Assembly (NCBI RefSeq): GCF_001183545.1
Contig: NZ_KQ236688.1
Location: 2,911,432-2,975,431 of the forward strand
Reading direction: 5' to 3'
Source of the DNA: Cellvibrio sp. pealriver
Lineage (GTDB): Bacteria > Pseudomonadota > Gammaproteobacteria > Pseudomonadales > Cellvibrionaceae
Length of the DNA: 64,000 nt
In this document: positions 27,819 through 37,745 of the stretch, one piece after another
Layout: each line of letters starts with the position of its first letter
How positions within the stretch are numbered: the first letter of the stretch is position 1
Notes under the pieces: model-generated
Databases searched by the model: none
Told to the model about the DNA's origin: nothing
The model's input: only the letters and a program-made list of their open reading frames with translations
Position numbers and translations under genes: made by a program

Positions 27819-28025
27819 GTATTGCTTCTCAAGTTACATACTCTAAGGACACGCCAATAACGCCTAGACAGAGAGATTGGCATTAATTATATTTGGCCAG
27901 CTTAGCACGGCCTGTGTGAGCGCCTCTTGAAGATGGCGACATCCGGTCATGATGGATGCATAAGCGGCCACCAATGGCACCAAAATCAACTCATTACCCG
28001 CAATCGGTATCAGGAAGGATCCAGG
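27819..28025. promoter_or_regulatory. Divergent promoter region of fimU and fimT
   Basis: 207 bases between two divergent pilin genes; both promoters must lie here. I looked for a sigma54 GG-N10-GC element on both strands and did not see a convincing one. Confidence 0.4.
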
Positions 28026-28556
28026 ATGAAATCAAAGGGATTTACGTTATATGAACTGCTTATCACTTTAGTGATTATCGGCATCACGCTTGCGATAGCC
28101 ATTCCCAGTTTCAATAAACAACTTTACCAATCGCGAACAGAGGTAGCTGCACTCACGCTACTGGATGCCATTGAAACAAGCCGCTCCACCGCAATATTCA
28201 AAAATACCCGCACGATGCTGTTAGCTAACGATAAAAAATGGCACAGCGGGTGGATATTGTTTGTCGATAGCGATAATGACGGCACTTACGACGAAGACGA
28301 AACCATGATTCGTAGAGAGGGAACACTTACAGGCGTATCCATCAGCAGTGCAAAAGCGCCGATGGATAGCTACATATCATTCATTGGTACGGGAGAGGGA
28401 AGAAAACCAGGGAAGGCAAATGCCGGGGCATTTTTGGCAGGAACGATAAAAATTTGCCCGGAACAATATGGCAGCGGCTACGTACTTGTTCTATCGCGCG
28501 GCGGGCGAACGCGTATAGCCAAATTGCCTCCCGAAGAGTGCACCTTTACTCGCTGA
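28026..28556 (+). CDS. fimT: GspH/FimT-family pilin (FimT-like)
   Basis: 176 residues from ATG 28026, preceded by AGGAAGG. Cleavage after MKSKG exposes FTLYELLITLVIIGITLAIA, with Tyr at position 4 where Ile or Val is usual but the essential Glu5 kept. The mature domain has the FimT-like SRSTAIFKNTRTMLL and a possible metal loop DSDNDGTYDEDE. In Pseudomonas fimT also lies next to ispH and the minor pilin cluster. Confidence 0.88.
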   Translation: MKSKGFTLYELLITLVIIGITLAIAIPSFNKQLYQSRTEVAALTLLDAIETSRSTAIFKNTRTMLLANDKKWHSGWILFVDSDNDGTYDEDETMIRREGTLTGVSISSAKAPMDSYISFIGTGEGRKPGKANAGAFLAGTIKICPEQYGSGYVLVLSRGGRTRIAKLPPEECTFTR

Positions 28557-28610
28557 GCAAGCTCTATTGCCAGCACGAACTAAGCGCTAATGTAATTTCC
28601 AACTGTATTT

Positions 28611-29549
28611 TTAAATCCGCAGCGCTTTAGGCAAGGAAAAACTAATATTTTCCGGAGTACCATCCATTTCTATAGGAGCCTGTGCACCGCAGGCTTTTAA
28701 TTTATCGATCACTTGTTTAACTAAAATTTCCGGCGCTGATGCTCCCGCTGTAATACCAATCGCCGTGCGATTTTGTATCCACTCAGGATTAATATCCTCC
28801 GGTCCGTCAATTAAATAACTTTCCGTACCGCAACGCTCTGCCAATTCGCGCAGACGATTTGAATTGGATGAATTTGGGGACCCCACCACTAACACAAGAT
28901 CGCATTCTAAGGCGAGCTGGCGCACTGCATCCTGGCGATTGGTAGTGGCGTAACAAATGTCGTCGCGACGAGGCCCTTGAATTTTGGGAAATTTATTACG
29001 CAGAGCCTCAATCACTTTGGCAGTATCATCCATGGATAAGGTCGTCTGTGTTACATAGGCAATATTTTCCGGGTCATTCACAATCAGCGCATCAACATCT
29101 GATTCATCTTCCACCAAATAAATAGCGCCACCATTACTGGTGTTGTACTGCCCCATAGTGCCTTCGACTTCCGGATGCCCTTCGTGACCAATCAGAATAC
29201 ATTCGCGCCCTTCGCGACTGTAACGCGTCACTTCAATATGCACTTTGGTCACTAGAGGACAGGTTGCATCAAACACTTGCAAACCACGCGCCTCTGCTTC
29301 CTGACGCACAGCTTGTGATACCCCGTGCGCACTGAAAATTAAAATAACATCATCCGGAACCTGTTCGACCTCATCGACAAAAATGGCTCCGCGCTCGCGC
29401 AAAGAATCCACCACAAATTTATTGTGTACAACTTCGTGGCGTACATAGATCGGGGCACCGAACACATCCAGAGCGCGATTTACAATATCAATCGCGCGAT
29501 CAACGCCAGCACAAAAACCACGGGGATTAGCGAGTTTTATTTGCGTCAT
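28611..29549 (-). CDS. ispH: 4-hydroxy-3-methylbut-2-enyl diphosphate reductase IspH
   Basis: Last enzyme of the MEP pathway, making IPP and DMAPP; a [4Fe-4S] enzyme. The three cluster cysteines are recognisable in [25 protein letters not shown] and [10 protein letters not shown], and the substrate-binding [10 protein letters not shown] segment is present. 312 residues, standard. fkpB lies 2 bases upstream, then lspA and ileS: an operon conserved across gammaproteobacteria. Confidence 0.97.
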   Translation of the reverse strand: MTQIKLANPRGFCAGVDRAIDIVNRALDVFGAPIYVRHEVVHNKFVVDSLRERGAIFVDEVEQVPDDVILIFSAHGVSQAVRQEAEARGLQVFDATCPLVTKVHIEVTRYSREGRECILIGHEGHPEVEGTMGQYNTSNGGAIYLVEDESDVDALIVNDPENIAYVTQTTLSMDDTAKVIEALRNKFPKIQGPRRDDICYATTNRQDAVRQLALECDLVLVVGSPNSSNSNRLRELAERCGTESYLIDGPEDINPEWIQNRTAIGITAGASAPEILVKQVIDKLKACGAQAPIEMDGTPENISFSLPKALRI

Positions 29550-29551
29550 GA

Positions 29552-30001
29552 TCAGTGCACCTGAACCGGTTCGATTTTGATAATAGCTACTTCAAATAAA
29601 ATATCGCGCCCTGCAAGCGGGTGATTAAAATCGACTACAACGACCTCATCATCGAATCGCTGAACTACACCTGGCAACTCTGTTTTTTGCGCATCAGCAA
29701 ATGACAGCATCAGTCCTTCACTCAACTCCAAGTCAGGGCTGAATTGGCTGCGGGCAATCTCTTGAATATTATTCGGGTTACGCTGGCCAAAACCGTCTTC
29801 CGGTTTAATCACCAACGTTTTGTGCTCGCCCTCAAGCATGCCGAACAATGCTTTCTCGAAGCCGGGCAACAAATTACCATCACCCACAGTAAACGTAGCG
29901 GGATCGCGCTCAAAATTGGAGTCAACAATATCGCCATTATCTAATTGCAACGCAAAATGCAGGGTAATTTTGGTACCTGGTCCAATTGCCAAATCACGCA
30001 T
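29552..30001 (-). CDS. fkpB: FKBP-type peptidyl-prolyl isomerase FkpB (SlpA)
   Basis: A 149-residue SlpA-type FKBP with a flap/IF domain. Visible: [49 protein letters not shown] and [16 protein letters not shown]. Cytoplasmic prolyl isomerase/chaperone. Its start overlaps the 3' end of lspA by 8 bases. Confidence 0.95.
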   Translation of the reverse strand: MRDLAIGPGTKITLHFALQLDNGDIVDSNFERDPATFTVGDGNLLPGFEKALFGMLEGEHKTLVIKPEDGFGQRNPNNIQEIARSQFSPDLELSEGLMLSFADAQKTELPGVVQRFDDEVVVVDFNHPLAGRDILFEVAIIKIEPVQVH

Positions 30002-30551
30002 TTTTTGAATTCTCTTTACTATTTTCTTTACTGAATAACATATCGATAATCAATACAACAGCGCCTAAACTGATCGCCGAATCAGCAAGATTGAATGCAG
30101 GCCAATAATTATCCTGGTAATGCACCACAATAAAGTCCACCACATGCCCCAGCACAATCCGGTCATACAAATTGCCTATAGCGCCACCTAAAATAAACGC
30201 CAAAGCAAAAGCTTCACGTGGCTTTTGTTGGACACAGCGCGCTATCCATACACTTAATAGCACGCTAGCCACTAACGCAATCACCGCAAAAAACCAACGC
30301 TGCCAACCGCCGGCATCAGCAAGAAAACTAAATGCCGCGCCGGTGTTATAGGCCAAGGTAAAATTGAAAAACGACGTAAACACCAAGGTTTCGCCATACT
30401 CAAAGGCGGCTTCAATTGCGTGCTTGCTGGCTTGATCCAAAGCCACAATCACAAGCGCAACGACATACCAAAACCAGGCTTTCTGATAAATTTTCAACGG
30501 CAATACCCACTGAGTTTCATTAAGCAAAGTGACGGGATTCACCCGCACCAT
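29994..30551 (-). CDS. lspA: Signal peptidase II (lipoprotein signal peptidase)
   Basis: Integral membrane aspartic protease that removes signal peptides from prolipoproteins. Four membrane helices; catalytic Asp residues in [19 protein letters not shown] and the [10 protein letters not shown] segment; also the early conserved VALDQASK. The start is uncertain. ATG 30551 gives 186 residues and overlaps ileS by 32 bases. TTG codons at 30503 or 30497 would give about 168 residues, nearer the family norm, and the 30497 TTG has GTGGG 8 bases upstream. Confidence 0.93.
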   Translation of the reverse strand: MVRVNPVTLLNETQWVLPLKIYQKAWFWYVVALVIVALDQASKHAIEAAFEYGETLVFTSFFNFTLAYNTGAAFSFLADAGGWQRWFFAVIALVASVLLSVWIARCVQQKPREAFALAFILGGAIGNLYDRIVLGHVVDFIVVHYQDNYWPAFNLADSAISLGAVVLIIDMLFSKENSKENSKNA

Positions 30552-33318
30552 CAACGTTTTCCACGCAACGCAAACAAATGGTTGGATGCGCGGCGTTAGC
30601 ACCTACGTCGGCGCGATGATGCCAGCAGCGCTCGCATTTAGCGTGCTCTGATTTTTTCACTGCCACCTGAAGACCGGCAACATCAGTTACCTCGGCTTGC
30701 TGGGCCTGAGCCAAGGGGCGAATCTCAGCAGTAGACGTAATCAGAACAAAGCGCAATTCATTGGCGAGTTTTTGTAACTCGCTTTGCAATTTTTCGTCGC
30801 AATACAAAATCACTTCCGCGCCCAATGAACCGCCAACCTCACCAGCAGTACGCTTTGCTTCAAGCACTTTATTTACGGCATCTTTGACTTGGGCGATCAA
30901 ATCCCAGTAGCTGTCAGCAAAGGAATCCGCTGGCATGGCTGGCAATGCGTACCACTCTGCAACAAACACATTGGCTTCGCGCTCGCCGGCAATTTCTTTC
31001 CAAATTTCATCGGCGGTGAAACTTAAAATCGGCGCGATCCAGCGCACCATAGCTTCGATCACATGTTGCAATGCCGTCTGTGCCGAGCGGCGCGCCAGTG
31101 CATCACCTTTTACGGTGTATTGGCGATCTTTAATAATATCGAGATAGAAACCACCCAATTCCACCACACAGAAGTTGTGTAGCTTTTGGTAGATCAAATG
31201 CAATTGGTAGCTGTCGTAGGCAGCGATAATTTCTTGCTGCAACTGCGCCGTTCGCGCCACAATCCAGCGATCCAACTGCAACATATTTTCTGGCGCGACC
31301 GCATCTGTCGCCGGATTAAAGCCGGTCAAGTTAGACAAAATAAAACGCGCGGTATTGCGAATACGGCGATAAGAATCAGCGGTGCGTTTTAGAATTTCAT
31401 CGGACACGCTCATCTCGGTGCTGAAATCCGTTGCCGCGACCCACAGGCGCAATACATCTGCGCCCAAATCATTCACGACTTTTTGCGGCGGAATCACATT
31501 GCCAATCGACTTGGACATTTTGCGCCCTTGCGCATCCACCACAAAACCGTGGGTTAATACGGTTTTGTAGGGCGGCACGGCGTGCATCGCCATAGAGGTT
31601 TTCAGTGATGACTGGAACCAGCCGCGATGTTGATCTGAACCTTCCAGATATAAATCCGCAGGGAAACGCAAACCGGCGCGCTGGGCGAGTACTGCAAAAT
31701 GGGTAACGCCGGAATCGAACCAAACATCCAATGTGTCGGTGACTTTTTGGTATTTATCGGCATCGGCACCAAGCAGTTCGGCCGCATCCAATTCAAACCA
31801 GGCATCCATCCCGCTTTGCTCAACTTTTTGCGCAACCGCTTCAATCAAACGTGCAGTTTCCGGATGCAATTCTTGTGTTTCTTTATTCACAAACAGCGCG
31901 ATGGGCACACCCCAAGTACGCTGACGCGAGATACACCAATCTGGTGAAGTAGCAAGCATGGCATCAATCCGCGCCTTACCCCAATCCGGCACCCATTGCA
32001 CCCCATCAACGGCTTTTGCCACTTGATCACGCAAATTATTTTTGCCCATGCTCACAAACCATTGCGGCGTAGCACGGAAGATTAACGGGGTTTTAGTGCG
32101 CCAGCAGTGCGGGAAGCTGTGAGTGATTTTGCCTTGGGCGAGCAGTGCATTTTTTTCAATTAACAAAGCGATGACTTTTTCATCCACTTTGTAAACATGA
32201 TCGCCCGCAAAAATCTCTACGTTGGGGCGATAGGTGCCGTGATCGTCGATGTAATTGAGTGTGCCGATTCCATATTTCAAACCGACATTAAAGTCGTCGG
32301 CACCATGATCCGGTGCGGTGTGCACAAAACCGGTACCGGCATCGGTCGTGACGTGATCGCCAAGAATCACCGGCACCTGACGCGCATAGAAAGGATGTTG
32401 CAGCAACAGTTTTTCCAGCGCCGCGCCTTTTACACGACCAACGATTTCATGACTTTCGATTTTTGCACGCGCAAGCACGCTACCAATTAAGGTTTCAGCA
32501 ACCAGCAGACGTTCGTCACCAACTTGTACCAAGGCGTAATCCACTTCGGCATTGGCAGAAACTGCTTGGTTTGCCGGAAGAGTCCAAGGCGTGGTAGTCC
32601 AAATGACTAAGGAAATTTTTCCGCTGCCGCTTAATTCGGAAATGACTTTTTCAATCGCAGCCTGATCGACAAACGCAAATTTTACGTCGATAGAAAAAGA
32701 GGTTTTATCTTGATATTCCACTTCCGCTTCAGCCAGTGCAGAACCACCGACCACGCTCCAGTACACAGGTTTAAACCCTTTGTGCAGATGGCCGTTTTCA
32801 GCGATTTTGCCGAGCGCGCGAATAATGTCCGCTTCAAATTTGTAATCCATGGTGAGATAGGGTTTGTCCCACTCACCTAAAACCCCCAAGCGTACAAAGT
32901 CAGCTTTCTGGCCATCCACTTGTTTGGCGGCGTATTCGCGACATTTGTTGCGGAAGGTTTTTACATCGACTTTATCGCCCGCTTTGCCGATTTTTTTCTC
33001 CACGTTGTGCTCAATGGGCAAACCGTGACAATCCCAACCAGGCACATAGGGCGCATCAAAACCGCTCAGGGTTTTGCTTTTGACGATGATGTCTTTAAGA
33101 ATTTTGTTAACCGCGTGACCGATATGAATATCGCCATTCGCATAGGGTGGGCCGTCGTGCAAAATAAATTGCTCGCGCCCTGCACGCGCTGCACGAATTT
33201 GTTGATACAAATCGCTCGCTTGCCATTGTTTGAGCATGTCCGGCTCGCGCTGGGCGAGGTTTGCTTTCATCGCAAAACCGGTGTTGGGCAAATTCAGTGT
33301 GGCTTTGTAATCAGTCAT
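30520..33318 (-). CDS. ileS: Isoleucyl-tRNA synthetase
   Basis: Class I synthetase charging tRNA-Ile. 932 residues with the HIGH motif ([18 protein letters not shown]), the CP1 editing domain ([16 protein letters not shown]), the KMSKS loop ([14 protein letters not shown]), an anticodon-binding domain, and a C-terminal zinc knuckle (CERCWHH...CLRCVENV). Bacterial type 1. Sits between ribF and lspA in the conserved order. Confidence 0.98.
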   Translation of the reverse strand: MTDYKATLNLPNTGFAMKANLAQREPDMLKQWQASDLYQQIRAARAGREQFILHDGPPYANGDIHIGHAVNKILKDIIVKSKTLSGFDAPYVPGWDCHGLPIEHNVEKKIGKAGDKVDVKTFRNKCREYAAKQVDGQKADFVRLGVLGEWDKPYLTMDYKFEADIIRALGKIAENGHLHKGFKPVYWSVVGGSALAEAEVEYQDKTSFSIDVKFAFVDQAAIEKVISELSGSGKISLVIWTTTPWTLPANQAVSANAEVDYALVQVGDERLLVAETLIGSVLARAKIESHEIVGRVKGAALEKLLLQHPFYARQVPVILGDHVTTDAGTGFVHTAPDHGADDFNVGLKYGIGTLNYIDDHGTYRPNVEIFAGDHVYKVDEKVIALLIEKNALLAQGKITHSFPHCWRTKTPLIFRATPQWFVSMGKNNLRDQVAKAVDGVQWVPDWGKARIDAMLATSPDWCISRQRTWGVPIALFVNKETQELHPETARLIEAVAQKVEQSGMDAWFELDAAELLGADADKYQKVTDTLDVWFDSGVTHFAVLAQRAGLRFPADLYLEGSDQHRGWFQSSLKTSMAMHAVPPYKTVLTHGFVVDAQGRKMSKSIGNVIPPQKVVNDLGADVLRLWVAATDFSTEMSVSDEILKRTADSYRRIRNTARFILSNLTGFNPATDAVAPENMLQLDRWIVARTAQLQQEIIAAYDSYQLHLIYQKLHNFCVVELGGFYLDIIKDRQYTVKGDALARRSAQTALQHVIEAMVRWIAPILSFTADEIWKEIAGEREANVFVAEWYALPAMPADSFADSYWDLIAQVKDAVNKVLEAKRTAGEVGGSLGAEVILYCDEKLQSELQKLANELRFVLITSTAEIRPLAQAQQAEVTDVAGLQVAVKKSEHAKCERCWHHRADVGANAAHPTICLRCVENVDGAGESRHFA

Positions 33319-33346
33319 GATTCACGGTCAACTTTGTTAACGATAA

Positions 33347-34300
33347 TTAAACAGGGAAGTGTGAGAAAAATTGTCGGGCTTGGGCAATGTCCGTTTGCAA
33401 TTGCAGTTGCAGCTCTTCCAATGAATTGAATTTTTTTTCATCGCGCAATTTTGAATGAAAAATCACATCGATCATTTCGCCATAGATGGTGCGCGTGAAA
33501 TCAAACAGGTGTACTTCAAGTAACGGTTTTTTGTCGCCCGTTACTGTTGGGCGAACACCAATATTGGCAACTCCCTGCTGTGTACTGCCATCGCGAAATT
33601 TTACCGAGACAGTAAACACACCATGCAGCGGTGAACGATACCGATGCAAATGCACATTCGCCGTAGGCACACCCAATTGGCGACCCAATTGTTGCCCGTA
33701 GCCGATGCGTCCGTGAATGCTGTAGGGTTTTCCAAGCAAAATTTCCGCTTGCGCAAAATCGCCTGCTTCAAGCAATTGCCGGATGCGCGTGCTGCTGACA
33801 CGCTCACCCTTTATTTCCAGAGTACAGGTATCGCTTACATCAAAACCGCGCTCGCTACCGATGCGCTGCAGGAGCGCAAAGTCGCCGCGGCGATCACAGC
33901 CAAAGCGAAAATCATCGCCCACAACCAAGTGTTTGATCGCCAAACCATCAAGCAGAACTTTTTGCACAAAAGCTTCGGCAGAAAGGCTGCGCAAGGAGTC
34001 GTTAAAGCGTACACAGAGTACGCGCTGGACACCGGCAGCGAGCAGTGCCTGAATTTTATCGCGCAGGCGCATCAATCGTGCAGGTGCTTTATCGCGCGAA
34101 AAAAATTCGTGCGGTTGGGGCTCGAATACAATGACCACTGCAGGCAAGTTATGGTGTTTGGCAACATCAATCAGTTGCCGAAGGATGGCCTGATGACCAA
34201 GGTGCACGCCATCAAATGAACCGATAGTTGCCACGCAGCCACGGTGCCAGGGGCGCAGGTTGTGTAACCCGCGAATAAACGCATGTGCCGCTGGATTCAC
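33347..34300 (-). CDS. ribF: Bifunctional riboflavin kinase / FAD synthetase
   Basis: Converts riboflavin to FMN and then FAD. The FAD synthetase part starts FIRGLHNLRPWHRGCVATIG, with SFDGVHLGHQAIL as nucleotidyltransferase motif; the kinase part has GRIGYGQQLGRQLGVPTANV and GVFTVSV. I start at GTG 34300 (317 residues), as E. coli RibF begins about 10 residues before the same motif. The frame is open to 34501 but that part has no family similarity. Confidence 0.94.
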   Translation of the reverse strand: MNPAAHAFIRGLHNLRPWHRGCVATIGSFDGVHLGHQAILRQLIDVAKHHNLPAVVIVFEPQPHEFFSRDKAPARLMRLRDKIQALLAAGVQRVLCVRFNDSLRSLSAEAFVQKVLLDGLAIKHLVVGDDFRFGCDRRGDFALLQRIGSERGFDVSDTCTLEIKGERVSSTRIRQLLEAGDFAQAEILLGKPYSIHGRIGYGQQLGRQLGVPTANVHLHRYRSPLHGVFTVSVKFRDGSTQQGVANIGVRPTVTGDKKPLLEVHLFDFTRTIYGEMIDVIFHSKLRDEKKFNSLEELQLQLQTDIAQARQFFSHFPV

Positions 34301-34312
34301 TCGTGTACTGAC

Positions 34313-34352
34313 CTCGCCCTGATTTGCCACAGCTCGCCTTGATTTGCCACAA
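34313..34352. repeat. 20-bp tandem duplication upstream of ribF
   Basis: Two adjacent copies, 34313-34332 and 34333-34352, of CTCGCCYTGATTTGCCACAR (18 of 20 identical). They are 13 bases before the ribF start on the minus strand. Confidence 0.6.
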
Positions 34353-34457
34353 AGTGGCCGGAAAAATCGCCCAAAAAATAAGGCGGGCAGTATACAGGAG
34401 CGGCGGCACCTGAGCCTACCCCGTGGAAAATCCGGACAAATGCGCCGGCGGATGAGA

Positions 34458-36077
34458 TTACTGCTGTGCTTTGAAATCCCGCAAACGGACACCAACGGCA
34501 AATAACGCCGCTAAATAGACCGCCAACCCCGCCATGCAGACCAACGCCAAACGCAGGATTCGCTCCATCGCACCCCACTCTGCCCACAGGTTCCACACCC
34601 AGAGGAACCCAAGCAACACGCCGACCATCGCCAAATTCGCCGCGCCATAGCGCAACCACAGCCTTGGCCAGCTAGCCGCAGGGTGATAAACACCGCCCTT
34701 GCGCAAGCCGCGATACAACAAATACGCGTTGACGTAGGCCGCCATTGCGGTGGTGAAGGCGAGCCCCACATGGCCGAGCCCCCAGAGCATAACCAAAGGA
34801 ACAACCACGATGGGCTTCATCACAATATTGGCAAAGATGGCGATAATTCCGGTGCGCACTGGGGTTTTCATATCCTGCCGCGCAAAATAACCCGGCACCA
34901 ACACCTTGATCAGCATGAACGCAAACAGCCCTAGCGCGTAGGCTTTGAGGCTGTAGGACGACATCAAAATATCATCCTGTTTCATCTCGCCGTGATAGAA
35001 CAGCGTGTACAGAATCGGCTCGGCCAGAATGATCAGTGCCAATGTTGCAGGCAGTGCGATGAGCACCACAAAGCGGATCGCCCAATCCAGCATCTGGCTG
35101 AATTTTTCGCCCGACTGCGCCGCGCTCAAGCGCGATAAACCGGGCATGATCACCGTCGCAATCGCAACGCCAAACACCCCGAGCGGCAACTCCACTAAAC
35201 GATCGGAATAGAACAGCCAACTCACTGCACCATCGCCCAACATGGTGGCAATCACCGAATCCAGCAGCAGGTTCAATTGGCTTACGGATACTCCAAACAG
35301 CGCCGGTGCCATCAAAACCAAAATGCGCTTTACGCCGGGGTGCGACCAATCCAACTTGGGCGATGGCAACAAATGAATTTGTTTTAAAAACGGCAGCTGG
35401 AACAGCAGCGAAAACACACCGGCGGCCACAATACTCCACGCCAATGCATACGCAGGGCTGGAGAAGAAATCCGCCACCAGCAGCGCCGCAGCGATCATAA
35501 AAATATTGAGGAAAACCGGAGTGACCGCCGGAATCGCAAAGCGGTCGTAGCTATTTAGAATCGCACCGGCAAATCCCGTCAGGGAGATCAACATCAAATA
35601 GGGAAACGTGATGCGCACCAGCTCGACCAGCAGCGAAAACTTTTCTGGCTCATCGGCGTAACCGTAACCAAATACAAAAGCAAAACCGACTGCGCCGACC
35701 AACCCCAACAGGGTGAATAACAGGAGCATCGAGCCGAGACAACCGGCGACTTTATCGACCAATTCTTTTACGGCGGCGTGGGAGCCTTTCTCGCGATACT
35801 CGGACAACACCGGAATAAACGCCTGGGAAAAAGCACCCTCGGCAAACAAGCGTCGGAAAAAATTGGGAATTTTTTGCGCGATGGCAAAGGCATCCATCGC
35901 CCCGCCCGCACCCAGCACATTCGCCAGCACAATGTCGCGCACCAGCCCCAGCACACGCGACACCATGGTCATCGAACCGGTCAGCAAACTGGAGCGCAAC
36001 AAGCTGCGCGGTTTGGCGGTGACGGTCGAAGGCGGCTGGTCTTTGGAAGGCGGGGTTGGCAACTCGGAATCTGACAC
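34458..36077 (-). CDS. murJ: Lipid II flippase MurJ
   Basis: Inner-membrane MOP-family flippase moving lipid II to the periplasm for peptidoglycan synthesis. 539 residues with about 14 hydrophobic segments. Typical parts: MTMVSRVLGLVRDIVLANVL, the AQKIPNFFRRLFAEGAFSQA run, and YSDRLVELPLGVFGVAIATV. Upstream of ribF as in Pseudomonas. Confidence 0.96.
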   Translation of the reverse strand: MSDSELPTPPSKDQPPSTVTAKPRSLLRSSLLTGSMTMVSRVLGLVRDIVLANVLGAGGAMDAFAIAQKIPNFFRRLFAEGAFSQAFIPVLSEYREKGSHAAVKELVDKVAGCLGSMLLLFTLLGLVGAVGFAFVFGYGYADEPEKFSLLVELVRITFPYLMLISLTGFAGAILNSYDRFAIPAVTPVFLNIFMIAAALLVADFFSSPAYALAWSIVAAGVFSLLFQLPFLKQIHLLPSPKLDWSHPGVKRILVLMAPALFGVSVSQLNLLLDSVIATMLGDGAVSWLFYSDRLVELPLGVFGVAIATVIMPGLSRLSAAQSGEKFSQMLDWAIRFVVLIALPATLALIILAEPILYTLFYHGEMKQDDILMSSYSLKAYALGLFAFMLIKVLVPGYFARQDMKTPVRTGIIAIFANIVMKPIVVVPLVMLWGLGHVGLAFTTAMAAYVNAYLLYRGLRKGGVYHPAASWPRLWLRYGAANLAMVGVLLGFLWVWNLWAEWGAMERILRLALVCMAGLAVYLAALFAVGVRLRDFKAQQ

Positions 36078-36167
36078 GGAACAATCCTGTGCGGATGAAA
36101 AGATGCCGCATTATCCACGGCTGATATACTCGGGGACAACACCCGTATCGCACTCAAGGAGAAAGTC

Positions 36168-36926
36168 ATGGTTAAAGTATCACTTGGGCTTGCCGGTTTT
36201 ATCATCGGCGGCCTCTCGCTTATCGCCTGCGAACAAAAGAGCACCACTATCGAAACCAGTGTCCCACCACCAACTTCCGCACCCAGCAAGCAGATGCACC
36301 CCAGCTGGGATGCCGACAACAATGGCGTTAATGATTGCGAGACCAACGGCAGCTGCGACCATAGTATCGACTACACCCAGCCGCGCCCCGCTGCGGTGGC
36401 CACGCCCACATTCGATTGTGCAAGCGTCGAGGAAGGTAGCACCGAGCATTTAATCTGCCAGGAACCCGCACTCGCGCAATTGGATAACACCCTCACCAGC
36501 ATCTATAAGGCCGCCTCCGCAAAAGTGGCACCTGAGCAATCTGCAACCCTCACTGCAGAACAGCGCGGTTGGATCAAAGGACGCAATGATTGCTGGAAAG
36601 CAGAGGATAAATTTGCCTGTATCAAAACCCAATACGAGCGCCGCATCGCCGAGCTACAAGCGCGCTATGCATTAGTCGCCGCCAATGGCCCCATCCGCTT
36701 CCAGTGCGGGGCGACCGCCGGTGAACTATCGGTAACGTTTTACCAAAGCACCCCGCTGACCTTGATCGCCCAGCGCGATGATGAAGAATCACTTATGTAT
36801 ATTGCTCCCGCCGCCAGTGGCAGCAAGTATGAAGGCCGCACTGAAAGCTTCTGGGAACACCAGGGCGAAGCGCGCGTGACATGGGGTTATGGCACACCTG
36901 AATTCACTTGCACCAAAATCCAGTAA
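36168..36926 (+). CDS. Lipoprotein fusing LprI-like and MliC-like lysozyme inhibitor domains
   Basis: A 252-residue lipoprotein (lipobox LSLIAC, Cys21). After a Pro/Ser linker and a calcium-loop-like DADNNGVNDCE comes an LprI/DUF1311-type domain (about 83-165: FDCASVEEGSTEHLICQE, LTAEQRGWIKGRNDCW, CIKTQYERRIAEL). The C-terminal half is an MliC/C-type lysozyme inhibitor domain (FQCGATAGELSVTFY, with the family motif SGSKYEGRTESFW, ending in TCTKIQ). Both modules are known as inhibitors of host or predator lysozymes, so an envelope role against muramidases is likely. The start has AAGGAG 7 bases upstream. Confidence 0.85.
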   Translation: MVKVSLGLAGFIIGGLSLIACEQKSTTIETSVPPPTSAPSKQMHPSWDADNNGVNDCETNGSCDHSIDYTQPRPAAVATPTFDCASVEEGSTEHLICQEPALAQLDNTLTSIYKAASAKVAPEQSATLTAEQRGWIKGRNDCWKAEDKFACIKTQYERRIAELQARYALVAANGPIRFQCGATAGELSVTFYQSTPLTLIAQRDDEESLMYIAPAASGSKYEGRTESFWEHQGEARVTWGYGTPEFTCTKIQ

Positions 36927-36957
36927 AAATCTGTTTGACATTCAACGCACCAAACAA

Positions 36958-36977
36958 TACTGTATATAAAAACAGTA
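36958..36977 (+). promoter_or_regulatory. LexA (SOS) box upstream of yebG
   Basis: TACTGTATATAAAAACAGTA, one 20-base site, differs from the E. coli consensus TACTGTATATATATACAGTA at two positions. It lies 23 bases before the yebG start, directly after the stop of the previous gene. Confidence 0.9.
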
Positions 36978-37000
36978 ACAACACTTTCGAGGGTTTACCC

Positions 37001-37294
37001 ATGGCAGTAGTCGCCGTATGGCTATGTGATCGGGATGGCAGCATGTTTGAAGATAGAAAAGTCGCAGAAGAGCACGATAAGTATCTGGAGCTGGCCGCCA
37101 ATATCACTCAATTAATTGAAGACAATATTCCCGGCATCGATGAACAGCACAGCGAAGCCATCGGTATTTTGTTAGCCCAACGCCGCGAGTTATTGGCCAA
37201 AGCCTGCAAGGGCAAACCCGATGAATTATTACAGCCTTTCACTTATGAAAAGCCTGTAACCCTGAACAGCAAAACCACCCCCGCCAAGGACTAG
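37001..37294 (+). CDS. yebG: YebG family DNA-damage-inducible protein
   Basis: 97 residues from ATG 37001: MAVVAVWLCDRDGSMFEDRK is the family start, followed by KYLELAANITQLIEDNIPGI and LAQRRELLAKACKGKPDEL. YebG is an SOS-regulated small protein of unclear function in E. coli. The LexA box just upstream supports SOS control here as well. A frame beginning at 36908 overlaps the previous gene and is not used. Confidence 0.93.
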   Translation: MAVVAVWLCDRDGSMFEDRKVAEEHDKYLELAANITQLIEDNIPGIDEQHSEAIGILLAQRRELLAKACKGKPDELLQPFTYEKPVTLNSKTTPAKD

Positions 37295-37745
37295 GAACAC
37301 CAGGCAGAGGTAGTTGCTGCAAGTACCGGTTCGCCCACATAGCCGGTACAGCCAATCGCCGCCCACACAGCGATTGGCAACAAACACCTGAATTCACTAA
37401 GGGGCAGCTTTGGCAGCCCCAGCGCCTTCAGTGGTTTGTAACGTGTAAGAGTGAGCTTTTTGGATGTGAAGTGACTTCTCCCCAGCGGTGACTTCTCCAT
37501 CCAACTGGCTCACTTGCTTCCAATGACTCATTACAGACAGGTCGTTCAGCCACACCTGATTTCTGTAATGGGCTGCTTTTGCCACCGCACCTTTCTTTTG
37601 GCGACTGCCCTTTTAGGGGGCTGCCGTTAGGGAAACCTCAACGGGTGTGGTGGTTTTTTATCGCCTTCCAGTATTAAAAAGCCCATGCAATTGCACCAAA
37701 TTCAACTAAAGTAATGGGATTGTATACTAGTGTAGGACTTCACCA
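37295..37745. other. 450-base gap with two hairpins and one doubtful small ORF
   Basis: Two adjacent inverted repeats follow yebG: GTACCGG / CCGGTAC (about 37322-37349) and CCAATCGC / GCGATTGG (37351-37378); neither has a T run. A GTG-started frame of 62 codons on the minus strand (37585-37397) has AAGG upstream but matches nothing I know and lies in atypical sequence. I do not call it a gene. Confidence 0.4.
37701..37728 (+). promoter_or_regulatory. Candidate sigma70 promoter
   Basis: TTCAAC, 16 bases, TATACT, ending 17 bases before the ATG of the solute-binding protein gene. The -10 is good, the -35 weak, and the leader would be very short. Confidence 0.35.

Noticed and set aside
27819..28025. 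Sigma54 promoter for the pilin genes
   Set aside because: No GG-N10-GC element of acceptable quality on either strand.
35713..36453. 246-codon plus-strand ORF overlapping murJ and the lysozyme inhibitor gene
   Set aside because: Antisense to murJ and out of frame with the inhibitor gene; both real genes are well supported.
37397..37585. 62-codon minus-strand ORF with GTG start
   Set aside because: Weak ribosome-binding site, no recognisable family, atypical composition; kept only as a note in the gap description.
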